Assembly (NCBI GenBank): GCA_030537315.1
Contig: JAUNNZ010000002.1
Coordinates: 1-64,000 of the forward strand
Length of the DNA stretch: 64,000 bases
DNA from: Bacteroidia bacterium
Lineage (GTDB): Bacteria > Bacteroidota > Bacteroidia > Bacteroidales > UBA932
Reading direction: 5' to 3'
Shown here: positions 51,677 to 60,014 of the stretch, in pieces
How positions within the stretch are numbered: position 1 is the first letter of the stretch
Layout: each line of letters opens with the position of its first letter
The notes under the pieces: generated by a model
Database searches by the model: none
Told to the model about the DNA's origin: nothing
What the model saw: the letters and a program-made list of their open reading frames with translations, nothing else
Translations under genes and position numbers: made by a program

Positions 51677-51706
51677 GTAAAAGAGAACACATTAACGAAC
51701 TTTTGT

Positions 51707-51714
51707 TAACTTTG
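51707..51714 (+). promoter_or_regulatory. -7 promoter element for glyS
   Basis: TAACTTTG, a full TAnnTTTG match 35 bases before the glyS ATG. It lies in the divergent gap shared with the ThiL-like gene. Confidence 0.6.
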
Positions 51715-51749
51715 CAGTTCTTACGTCAGAAAGTAAAAACAAATAAGAT

Positions 51750-53288
51750 ATGACACAGGACGAACTTTTCAAGGTACTTGTTGCGCATTGCAAGGAGTAT
51801 GGCTTCATTTTCCCATCCAGCGAAATTTACGACGGCCTTGCCGCGGTTTACGATTACGGCCAGATGGGTTCAGAGCTCAAGAACAACATCAAGCAGTACT
51901 GGTGGAACGCGATGACCCGCCTCAACGAGAACATCGTGGGCATCGATTCCTGCATCTTCATGCACCCTACAATCTGGAAGGCCTCAGGCCACGTTGACGC
52001 ATTCAACGACCCTCTCATCGACAACAAGGACTCAAAGAAGCGCTACCGTGCCGACGTCCTCATCGAGGACTATCTCGGCAAGCTCGAGGAGAAAGTCAAC
52101 AAGGAGGTCGAGAAGGGCCGCAAGAAATTCGGCGACAGCTTCGACGAGGCACAGTTCCGTGCAACCAATCCTAACGTCCTCCGCGAGCAGGCAAAGTACG
52201 ATGAGGTACACAACCGCTATGTCAAGGCCGAACAGGCCGCCGACTTTGCGGAATACCGCCAGATCATCTATGATTGCAATATAGTCTGCCCAATCAGCGG
52301 CACCTGCAACTGGACTGACGTACGCCAGTTCAACCTTATGTTCAGCACCTCTATGGGCAGCACTTCAGACGGCGACAACAAGATCTATCTCCGTCCGGAA
52401 ACCGCACAGGGTATTTTCGTGAACTATCTCAACGTCCAGAAGACCGGCCGTATGAAGATTCCTTTCGGTATCGCACAGATCGGCAAGGCTTTCCGCAACG
52501 AGATCGTCGCCCGCCAGTTCATTTTCCGCATGCGTGAGTTCGAGCAGATGGAGATGCAGTTCTTCATCAAGCCGGGCACCGAGCTTGACTGGTTCGCAAA
52601 ATGGAAGGAGACCCGTATGAAGTGGCACGTGAATATCGGAATGGGAGCGGAGAACTACCGCTTCCACGACCACGAGAAGCTTGCCCATTACGCAAACGCC
52701 GCCACCGACATCGAGTTCAAGTTCCCGTTCGGCTTCAAGGAACTCGAAGGTATCCACAGCCGTACCAACTTCGACCTCGGCAACCACGCCAAGTTCTCAG
52801 GCAAGAAGATCGAATACTTCGATCCTGAGGAGAACGCAGCCTATACCCCATACGTTATCGAGACTTCAATCGGCGTTGACCGTATGGTCCTCGCAGTGCT
52901 CAGCAACTCATACAAGGAGGAGCAGCTCGAGAACGGCGAAAGCCGCGTGGTTCTCAGCATCCCTGCACCGCTTGCACCGGTAAAGGCAGCCGTTCTCCCT
53001 CTCATCAAGAAGGATGGTCTTCCTGAACTCGCTCAGGAGATTATGAACGACCTCAAGTACGATTTCAACTGCCAGTACGAAGAAAAGGATTCCATCGGCA
53101 AGCGCTACCGCCGTCAGGATGCAATCGGCACTCCGTTCTGCATCACTGTTGACCACGACTCACTTACCGATCACTGCGTGACCGTCCGCGACCGCGACAC
53201 TATGGAACAGCAGCGCGTTCCTATCGCAGAGCTCAAGGAAATGATCCGCAAGAAGGTGGATCTGAATATCCTCCTCCGCAACCTTTAG
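51750..53288 (+). CDS. glyS: Glycine--tRNA ligase (homodimeric class II)
   Basis: Charges tRNA-Gly. The product has 512 residues of the single-chain, eukaryote-like bacterial type. The class II core is visible: FPSSEIYDGLAAVYDYG at the N-terminus, motif 1 region SGHVDAFNDPLIDN, motif 2 PFGIAQIGKAFRNEI followed by RMREFEQMEMQFF, and motif 3 ETSIGVDRMVLAVLSN. The anticodon-binding domain begins near PLAPVKAAVLPL. Codons are strongly biased, as expected for a highly expressed gene. It converges with a Gfo/Idh oxidoreductase gene; the stops overlap by four bases (TTAG). Confidence 0.97.
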   Translation: MTQDELFKVLVAHCKEYGFIFPSSEIYDGLAAVYDYGQMGSELKNNIKQYWWNAMTRLNENIVGIDSCIFMHPTIWKASGHVDAFNDPLIDNKDSKKRYRADVLIEDYLGKLEEKVNKEVEKGRKKFGDSFDEAQFRATNPNVLREQAKYDEVHNRYVKAEQAADFAEYRQIIYDCNIVCPISGTCNWTDVRQFNLMFSTSMGSTSDGDNKIYLRPETAQGIFVNYLNVQKTGRMKIPFGIAQIGKAFRNEIVARQFIFRMREFEQMEMQFFIKPGTELDWFAKWKETRMKWHVNIGMGAENYRFHDHEKLAHYANAATDIEFKFPFGFKELEGIHSRTNFDLGNHAKFSGKKIEYFDPEENAAYTPYVIETSIGVDRMVLAVLSNSYKEEQLENGESRVVLSIPAPLAPVKAAVLPLIKKDGLPELAQEIMNDLKYDFNCQYEEKDSIGKRYRRQDAIGTPFCITVDHDSLTDHCVTVRDRDTMEQQRVPIAELKEMIRKKVDLNILLRNL

Positions 53289-54274
53289 TCAAAAGGATAT
53301 ACGACACCCCACTCGGCGCGAAGGGCATCCATCTGCCTCATCACGCCGAGTGTTTCGTTATGCGTGATGAATGGCGATTCGAGCAAACCTGCGCCTACGG
53401 CTTCACGCGAGGCTATGACTTGATACTCATAGCCTGTTACCTGCTCCTTCGGAGGGAAGTATTCCGCTGTCAGGCGGTAGTCCAGGTCAAAGACGTGTAC
53501 GCCTTCCGGGCAGTTCACGTTGTCGACGACAATGAAACCGTTGCTTCCGGTGATCAGTCCCTGCCTGTTGCAGCGCGACATCGCGCTGGACTGCAGGTTC
53601 GCAACGCGGCCGTCCCTGTAGTACAGTGTTTCCTGGTTATAATAGTCCATACCGCTTTCAAGCAGCCTGCAGGAAGAAACGGTCTGTTCGATGTCGCTGC
53701 CGAAATACATCCTTGCAAAGTGGATGCAATAGACTCCAAGGTCCAGAAGAGCACCTCCGGCCAGATCGGGACGCACGATGCGCGGTTTCTCCATCATGGG
53801 ATAGCACAGGCTTGCTGAGAGCTGCAGAGGTTCTCCTATGGTGCCGCTTTCAATGATTTCCTTAACCTTTAGGGAAAGAGGCATATAGCGTGTCCAGATG
53901 GCTTCAGTGATGAATACACCCTTCTTGTGGGCAAGGTCGAGCAGCTGCTCCGCCTGGCGGGCGTTTGCCGTGAAGGCTTTCTCGCAGAGAACAGGCTTCC
54001 CGGCTTCTATCGCCAGACTGGCGTGTTCAAGGTGATGTGAATGAGGGGTGGCAATGTACACAAGGTCCACATCCGGGTCATCGACCAGCTCCTTGTAGGA
54101 GCCATAAGCCTTGGTGAATCCCCATTGTTTGGCAAATGCCTGCGCCTTGCCGAGGTCGCGCGATGAGATCGCGTATTTTTCGTAGTCTCCGCCGAGACCG
54201 GTGAGCGTCTCGGCCATCTTGTCGGCGATCCAGCCGGCTCCGATGATACCGATTTTGTAATTTGGACGGTTCAT
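53285..54274 (-). CDS. Gfo/Idh/MocA-family oxidoreductase
   Basis: A 329-residue NAD(P)-dependent sugar or polyol oxidoreductase. The Rossmann glycine motif GIIGAGWIADKM (~8–19) and the second-strand signature PVLCEKAFTANARQAEQL (E-K-x motif) are clear, followed by the C-terminal alpha/beta dimerisation domain. No signal peptide. It sits 24 bases downstream of a GH2 beta-glucuronidase-like gene, so it may process the released sugar; the substrate is unknown. Its stop codon overlaps that of glyS. Confidence 0.9.
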   Translation of the reverse strand: MNRPNYKIGIIGAGWIADKMAETLTGLGGDYEKYAISSRDLGKAQAFAKQWGFTKAYGSYKELVDDPDVDLVYIATPHSHHLEHASLAIEAGKPVLCEKAFTANARQAEQLLDLAHKKGVFITEAIWTRYMPLSLKVKEIIESGTIGEPLQLSASLCYPMMEKPRIVRPDLAGGALLDLGVYCIHFARMYFGSDIEQTVSSCRLLESGMDYYNQETLYYRDGRVANLQSSAMSRCNRQGLITGSNGFIVVDNVNCPEGVHVFDLDYRLTAEYFPPKEQVTGYEYQVIASREAVGAGLLESPFITHNETLGVMRQMDALRAEWGVVYPFD

Positions 54275-54298
54275 GACAGTATATTGGTTATTGTGATT

Positions 54299-56086
54299 CT
54301 ATTTGTTAAGATACCAGTTCTGCATTACGTAGAAGGCCTGTTTTTTCTCGCCTTTCTCGGACACTAGCCCCTTGCGGTTGAATTCGTCCTGGATGCCGTT
54401 CAGCTGGCGGCGCGGTGAACGGAAGTCCTTCAGGATCCACGGGGAGGCTCCCGCGAGTTCGGGGATGCGGGAGAGCATCTCGATGTTCTTCTCGTACAGT
54501 TTTGCCTGGTATTCTTCAGTGAAACGCTGGGTGACGTCGCCGTGGCGGCCGTATTTGGCGCCTCCGCCGAATTCCGTGATGATGACCGGCTTCTCTACAG
54601 GGAAGGTCCAGTGGACTCTGTCGCACTTCTCGAAATCGCCGTCGTACCAGCCGACGTACTGGTTGTAGCTGATGAGATCTACATAGTCGATGAGGTCATC
54701 CTTCACGGTCATATGCCCGGGTTCCGGTTCATCCTTTTCCATAGCGGACGAAACGAGGCGCGTAGGGTCCATTTCGCGGGCCTTCGCGATCAATCCGGTC
54801 AGGAACTCCAACCTGGCCTTTGAGCGCGGCGTTTCGTTCGAAACGGACCATATAATGACATTTGCGCGGTTCTTGTCGCGCGTGATCATTTCGGAAAGCT
54901 GATTTTCCGCGTTTTTGTATGTTTCCGGGTTGTTCCAGTCGATGGCCCAGTATACCGGAATCTCGTCCCATACCATTATGCCCATCTCCTCCGCAACGCG
55001 GACCATGTTCTCGTTGTGCGGGTAGTGGGCCAGGCGCACGAAGTTGCAGCCCATCTCCTTGGCAAGGCCGAGCGTTATGCGGGCATGCTCCTCACTGAAG
55101 GCGCGTCCGGAAGGGGCGAAAGGAATCTCCTCGTGGATGGCTACCCCCTTGAGGAAGGTTTCCTTGCCGTTGACAAGTATTCTGCAGCCCTTTGTCTCTA
55201 TTGTACGGAAACCGATTCTATCGGTAGTGGAGTCCTCGCCGGCAGCGATTCTCACTTCGTACAGGCGGGGATTTTCAGGACTCCAGCGTTCCGGTTGGCG
55301 CTTTTTCCTGAAAGGGATGCTGAAAGAGCCTTTCCCGTCTGTGCTGTCGGTCTCCACTGTAGCGGATATTCCAAGTTCGGGGATTTCCACGGACGCCCCC
55401 GCGGCGCACTGCCGACCGTTCAGCTGCACCCAGCCTTCCACGCCTTTCCCGTCCGGTGAAAGGCGGACAAAGTAGTCCTGGACGAAGGTTTCCGGAGTCT
55501 CGACCAGGCATACGCTGCGCGTGATGCCGCCGTAGTTCCACCAGTCGAAGTTCTGCATCGGCACGCCATCAGGGTGGCGCGTGTTGTCTACCCTGACAAT
55601 CAGGGAGTTGCTGCCTTTCTTCAAGATGTCCGTGACCTCGAAGTCGAAAGGCGTGAAACCGCCTGTATGGCTGCCGAGAATCTTGCCGTTGAGACCGGCC
55701 ACCGCTTCGTAATTCACTGCTCCGAAGTGGATGAAGTAGCGCTTGCCCGGTTGAGGGTCGGCTTCGAATACGCGGCGGAACCAGATGGTGCCCTCGAAAT
55801 AGTAGAACTTGTCGCCCTGGGTATTCCAGTCGCCCGGCACGTGCATTTTTTCGGCCGCGTCGAAGTCATATTCGACCAGACGTGTCTGGTCCGTGAAGAA
55901 ATGCCTGTCGGCGAAGAAGGTGTTGCCTGCCGGCATAGGGTTCTGACGGTAGTCGAGATAGCCGTTGGCAAACTGGTCCACGAGGTAGTCCCACTCGCCG
56001 TCAAGCGGGGTCTGCGTGCGCCCCGGAATGTTGATGATCTGCGGCTGCAGCACTCCGAGGATGGCTGCAAGAACGATGGAGAGCAT
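54299..56086 (-). CDS. GH2 beta-glucuronidase-like glycosidase
   Basis: A 595-residue glycoside hydrolase family 2 enzyme with a short N-terminal hydrophobic segment (1–15) that may be a signal. Domains: jelly-roll sugar-binding (~25–195, ending NYGGITR), immunoglobulin-like (~200–295), and TIM barrel (~300–595). The acid/base is Glu418 (IWSVSNETP) and the nucleophile Glu505 (VIITEFGGG). An N-x-K triad (Asn570–Lys572 in EFNRKGLVS) is the element reported to recognise the uronic acid carboxylate in beta-glucuronidases. That, together with uxuA and GH67 elsewhere in the window, favours beta-glucuronidase over beta-galactosidase. It starts nine bases after dnaE and precedes the Gfo/Idh gene. Confidence 0.88.
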   Translation of the reverse strand: MLSIVLAAILGVLQPQIINIPGRTQTPLDGEWDYLVDQFANGYLDYRQNPMPAGNTFFADRHFFTDQTRLVEYDFDAAEKMHVPGDWNTQGDKFYYFEGTIWFRRVFEADPQPGKRYFIHFGAVNYEAVAGLNGKILGSHTGGFTPFDFEVTDILKKGSNSLIVRVDNTRHPDGVPMQNFDWWNYGGITRSVCLVETPETFVQDYFVRLSPDGKGVEGWVQLNGRQCAAGASVEIPELGISATVETDSTDGKGSFSIPFRKKRQPERWSPENPRLYEVRIAAGEDSTTDRIGFRTIETKGCRILVNGKETFLKGVAIHEEIPFAPSGRAFSEEHARITLGLAKEMGCNFVRLAHYPHNENMVRVAEEMGIMVWDEIPVYWAIDWNNPETYKNAENQLSEMITRDKNRANVIIWSVSNETPRSKARLEFLTGLIAKAREMDPTRLVSSAMEKDEPEPGHMTVKDDLIDYVDLISYNQYVGWYDGDFEKCDRVHWTFPVEKPVIITEFGGGAKYGRHGDVTQRFTEEYQAKLYEKNIEMLSRIPELAGASPWILKDFRSPRRQLNGIQDEFNRKGLVSEKGEKKQAFYVMQNWYLNK

Positions 56087-56095
56087 ATTGGTCAG

Positions 56096-59000
56096 TTATT
56101 TCTTGCTCACGGTGTATTGAAGACCGAGCTGTTTGAGCGAATCCAGGAAGTCGGCGTTTATGTCGACGGAGAATTTCTTTGAATAGAAGTCCAGGGCGTA
56201 TCCCGTCTCCTTGTCGATGAGATGCAGCGTGAGCTGCGTGTTGCCCTTTGACCCCTTGAGAAGGGTTACGAGCTTCTTGCGGAATTCCGGAGAAAGCAGT
56301 GAGGTGTCCACGTTGACCGACAGGCCGGAGACGTATGTCTGCGCCACGTTTCCGAGGAGGTCTATCTTCTTGATCTTGAAGCCGTACGGAGCTGTCTTGC
56401 CCTGGGCGCGTTCTTCCGGCTTGATGTAGTATTTCTCGCCGATTTCGCCGTCGATATACAGATTGGCGTGAAGCTGCATGAACGGCAGATAGGCCTGGTA
56501 GTCCTTTCCGAAGAGGGCGATTTCGTAAGGGCCGTCATAGTCCTCTATGATCACCTTGGCGCCGGGGGAGCCGGACTTGGTGGTGATGTTCTTTATGTCG
56601 GTGATCATGCCGGCTACCTTGACCTTGCGCCCCTTCTTTTCGCGCTCGCATTCGTCGATTGCCATCTGAAGGCCGCCCAAAGAGCAATCTGTAAAGGTGT
56701 CGATTTCGAAGCGGTAGCGGTCGAGAGGGTGTGAGGAAAGGTACATCCCGACATATTCCTTCTCCTGCTGCAGGAGGGCAAGGATGTCGTCCTCGCCGAC
56801 GGCATCCGGCATCTCCGGACGTACCGGCTTCATCTCCTCCATTTCTCCGAACAGCGACGACGCGCTGTCCATAGTGTCGTTCCGGTAGAGGTCGGCATAG
56901 TGCGCAAGGGAGTCTATGAACAGTTCTCCGTTCCTGCAAGGAGTGAAGAACTGGCTGCGCCTGTAGCCGAAGGAGTCGAAGGCGCCGGAGCATACCAGCG
57001 TCTCAAGCGCGCGGCGGTTGACGCTGCCGGAAAGGCGCTCCATGAAGTCCCAGACATCGGAGAACGGGCCGTTCTCCTCGCGGTCCTTCAGCAAAGCTTC
57101 GACAACGTTGTCGCCGAAGCCCTTCAGGCCGCCGAGGCCGAAGCGGATCTCTCCGCTCTTGTTCACCGTGAAGTGCGCGAGGCTTTCGTTGACATCCGGG
57201 TTCAGAACCTTGACCTTATGCAGTTTGCAGTCGGCCATAACTTTCTTCAACTCCTCCATATTGGAGAGGTTGCATGAAAGGTTGGCTGCGAGGAACTCTG
57301 CGGTGTAGTGGCATTTGAGCCAGGCTGTCTGGTAGCTTACCCAGGCGTAGCAGGTGGCGTGTGACTTGTTGAAGGCGTACTGGGCGAACTTCTCCCAGTC
57401 CTTCCATATCTTGTCGAGAGTCTTTTCAGGATGGCCGTTGGCAATGCCGTTTTTCATGAACTTCTCCTTGAGCTCCTGCATCACGGCGATCTGCTTCTTT
57501 CCCATAGCCTTGCGGAGCTTGTCGGCTTCGCCCTTGGTGAAGTTCGCCAGCTTGCGGCTCAAGAGCATCACCTGCTCCTGATATACCGTGACGCCGTAGG
57601 TCTCGGCAAGAAATTCCTCCATTTCCGGAAGGTCGTATTCTATCTTCTGATGACCGAGCTTGCGCTCGACGAAGTCAGGGATGTAGTCCATCGGGCCCGG
57701 ACGGTAGAGGGCGTTCATCGCGATGAGGTCCTCGAAGCGCTCAGGATGCAGTTTCTGCAGCCATTCGCGCATGCCGCCGGATTCAAACTGGAACACGCTG
57801 GTGGTGTCACCGCGGCCGTACTGCTCGAATACTGCCTTGTCGTCGATAGGAATCTCCTCGATGTCGAACTCTTTGCCCCAGCGGAGCTTGATGTTCTTCT
57901 GGCATTCCTTGATGATCTGCAGGGTAATGAGCCCGAGGAAGTCCATCTTGAGCATACCCACGTCCTCGATGTAGTGGCCGTCGTACTGCGAGGTCCAGAC
58001 CTGCTGCCCGGTTTCCTTATCGGTGGAAAGGCATATCGGGATATAGTCGGTGAGGTTGCCGCGGCCGATGATGGTGGCGCAGGCGTGCATTCCCACCTGG
58101 CGGATGCTGCCTTCCAGCTGCTGGGCATAGTACAGGACTTCCTTGTTGATTTCGGGACCGTTGGCAAGCTCTTCCTTGAATTCCGGGACAAGGCGGTAGC
58201 AGTTCTTGAGCGTGATCTTGACGTCGGTATCCTCCTGTCCCTTCTGGAAGGTCTTCCTGACGGTTATCTTCTGCTCCGGATTGTCGGGATCATCTATTTC
58301 TACATCCTTCTCAATGACCTTGAAACCCTGCTTGAGCTCATCAAGCTTAGGGTTGAACGGGTATTCCTTTTCAACTTTCTCACTCAGGCGGTCAGGAACC
58401 ATCTTGGTCAGCCTGTTGGACTCGTCTATGCTCACGTTGCTGATTCTGGCGACATCCTTGATGGCGCTCTTCGCCGCCATCGTGCCGAAGGTGATGACGC
58501 GTGAGACGTGGTCCGAGCCGTATGTCTTCTCCACATATTCGTGCGCTCCGACGAGATTCTCGAAGTCCACGTCGATATCCGGCATGCTGATACGGTCCGG
58601 ATTGAGGAAACGCTCGAACAGGAGGTTGTACCTGATAGGGTCGAGATTGGTGATTCCGAGGCAGTATGCGACTACGGAACCGGCGGCTGAGCCGCGGCCC
58701 GGCCCGACCATATATCCCTCCTTCCTGGATGCGGCTATATAGTCCTGGACGATGAGGAAGTAGTCAGGGAAGCCCATACGGCAGATGGTCTTCAGCTCGA
58801 AGTCTATGCGCTCCGCCTGCTCTTCGTTCAGGGTGTCGCCATAGCGTTTTCTGGCGCCTTCGTAAGTGAGGTGGCAGAGGTAGGCGACAGAATGGCAGAA
58901 TTCGTCTCCGCGGTATGTCTTCGAGATGACCTCTCCGGTCTTCTTGTCTTTCTTTATCGTATAGTTCCCTTCCTCGATGACGCTCCTGTATTTTTCCAGA

Positions 59001-59944
59001 TTGGCTTCGATGTCGGCAAGGAAATCCTTGTCTATCTCGTACTTCGGGAGGACGTGGTCGCGGTCTATCGAATAGGATTCGATCTTCTCGGCAACCTTGA
59101 GGGTGTTGTCAAGCACCTCCGGGTGTTCCGGGAACAGCTCTTCCATCTCCTCGCGGCTCTTCAGGAATTCCTGCTGCGTGTAGCGAAGCCGCTTCGGGTC
59201 GTCGATGTTGGCGTTGGTCGTAAGACAGATGAGGCGGTCGTGTACCGGGCCATCTTCCTTGCGGATGAAATGGACGTCGTTGGTGGCTACCACCGGAACC
59301 CCCATCTCTTCTGAAAGTTTGAATATCTCCTTGTTAACGACCCTCTGGCAGTCGCCCACCTCCTTGATTTTCTCAAAACTTTCGGCGGGGATGCCGGTCA
59401 CCTGGGTCTCGTGGAGCATTACCTCGAGATAGTAGTCGTCGCCAAAGACGTTCTTATGCCATTCTATGGCCTTTCTGGCGCCGTCGAGGTCGCCGGCCAT
59501 GATACACTTGGGTATCTCGCCCGCAAGGCAGGCGGAGCAGCAGATCAGGTTCTCGTGGTACTTTTCCACGATTTCGTGGGTGACCCTCGGCTTGTCGTAG
59601 TACTTGCCCTCGATGTGTCCGGTGGATACGATCTTCATCAGATTCCGGTAACCGTCGAAGTTCTTTGCCAGAAGGATGAGGTGATAGTATGCCCTGTGGT
59701 CGTTGTCCTTCAGACGGTGGTCGTAGTGACGGGTGACGTAGATTTCGCAGCCGATGATAGGCTTGATGTTCGGATGCTTGCCCGCGTACTTGAAGAACTC
59801 CTTCACGCCATAGAGATTGCCGTGGTCGGTGATGGCGAGCGCAGGCATACCAAGTTCCTCGGCCCTGTCAAAGAGCTTCGGTATGGCGGAGAAACCGTCA
59901 AGGATGGAATATTGCGTATGGACGTGAAGGTGAACGAATGACAT
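56096..59944 (-). CDS. dnaE: DNA polymerase III subunit alpha
   Basis: The replicative polymerase. The product has 1282 residues, larger than the E. coli subunit (1160) but usual for the phylum. The PHP domain (1–~210) keeps its metal-binding His/Asp motifs (HLHVHTQYSILDG, ITDHGNLYG). The palm has GPGRGSAAGS and the catalytic aspartates in PDIDVDFE (~457). The finger and beta-binding regions follow, and the C-terminus has an OB-fold (GRKVKVAGMITDIKNITT). A -7 element ends only five bases before the ATG, which has no room for a leader. GH2 and Gfo/Idh genes follow closely. Confidence 0.97.
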   Translation of the reverse strand: MSFVHLHVHTQYSILDGFSAIPKLFDRAEELGMPALAITDHGNLYGVKEFFKYAGKHPNIKPIIGCEIYVTRHYDHRLKDNDHRAYYHLILLAKNFDGYRNLMKIVSTGHIEGKYYDKPRVTHEIVEKYHENLICCSACLAGEIPKCIMAGDLDGARKAIEWHKNVFGDDYYLEVMLHETQVTGIPAESFEKIKEVGDCQRVVNKEIFKLSEEMGVPVVATNDVHFIRKEDGPVHDRLICLTTNANIDDPKRLRYTQQEFLKSREEMEELFPEHPEVLDNTLKVAEKIESYSIDRDHVLPKYEIDKDFLADIEANLEKYRSVIEEGNYTIKKDKKTGEVISKTYRGDEFCHSVAYLCHLTYEGARKRYGDTLNEEQAERIDFELKTICRMGFPDYFLIVQDYIAASRKEGYMVGPGRGSAAGSVVAYCLGITNLDPIRYNLLFERFLNPDRISMPDIDVDFENLVGAHEYVEKTYGSDHVSRVITFGTMAAKSAIKDVARISNVSIDESNRLTKMVPDRLSEKVEKEYPFNPKLDELKQGFKVIEKDVEIDDPDNPEQKITVRKTFQKGQEDTDVKITLKNCYRLVPEFKEELANGPEINKEVLYYAQQLEGSIRQVGMHACATIIGRGNLTDYIPICLSTDKETGQQVWTSQYDGHYIEDVGMLKMDFLGLITLQIIKECQKNIKLRWGKEFDIEEIPIDDKAVFEQYGRGDTTSVFQFESGGMREWLQKLHPERFEDLIAMNALYRPGPMDYIPDFVERKLGHQKIEYDLPEMEEFLAETYGVTVYQEQVMLLSRKLANFTKGEADKLRKAMGKKQIAVMQELKEKFMKNGIANGHPEKTLDKIWKDWEKFAQYAFNKSHATCYAWVSYQTAWLKCHYTAEFLAANLSCNLSNMEELKKVMADCKLHKVKVLNPDVNESLAHFTVNKSGEIRFGLGGLKGFGDNVVEALLKDREENGPFSDVWDFMERLSGSVNRRALETLVCSGAFDSFGYRRSQFFTPCRNGELFIDSLAHYADLYRNDTMDSASSLFGEMEEMKPVRPEMPDAVGEDDILALLQQEKEYVGMYLSSHPLDRYRFEIDTFTDCSLGGLQMAIDECEREKKGRKVKVAGMITDIKNITTKSGSPGAKVIIEDYDGPYEIALFGKDYQAYLPFMQLHANLYIDGEIGEKYYIKPEERAQGKTAPYGFKIKKIDLLGNVAQTYVSGLSVNVDTSLLSPEFRKKLVTLLKGSKGNTQLTLHLIDKETGYALDFYSKKFSVDINADFLDSLKQLGLQYTVSKK

Positions 59945-59949
59945 ATGGA

Positions 59950-59957
59950 CAAAGATA
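59950..59957 (-). promoter_or_regulatory. -7 promoter element for dnaE
   Basis: TATCTTTG on the minus strand, a full TAnnTTTG match ending five bases before the dnaE ATG. Confidence 0.5.
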
Positions 59958-59960
59958 AAT

Positions 59961-59989
59961 AAAACGCCCGACCTTCGGAAGGCCGGGCG
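59961..59989 (-). terminator. Intrinsic terminator after secDF
   Basis: On the minus strand, a 12-base stem (CGCCCGGCCTTC / GAAGGTCGGGCG, one G–T) with a tiny loop, followed by TTTT and a T-rich tract. It lies immediately upstream of the dnaE promoter. Confidence 0.85.
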
Positions 59990-60014
59990 CTCTATTGTTG
60001 ATAACTTTTAAGAA

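Noticed and set aside
53310..53352. Inverted repeat CACTCGGCG … CGCCGAGTG near the end of the Gfo/Idh gene
   Set aside because: The 25-base loop is long and no T run follows on either strand; both arms are inside coding sequence. Considered coincidental rather than a glyS terminator.
59996..60004. Isolated TTATCAACA copy (minus strand) near the secDF terminator
   Set aside because: A single copy with no neighbours and no AT-rich element; it shows that the 9-mer can occur alone, so only the cluster at 39.2–39.4 kb is treated as an origin signal.
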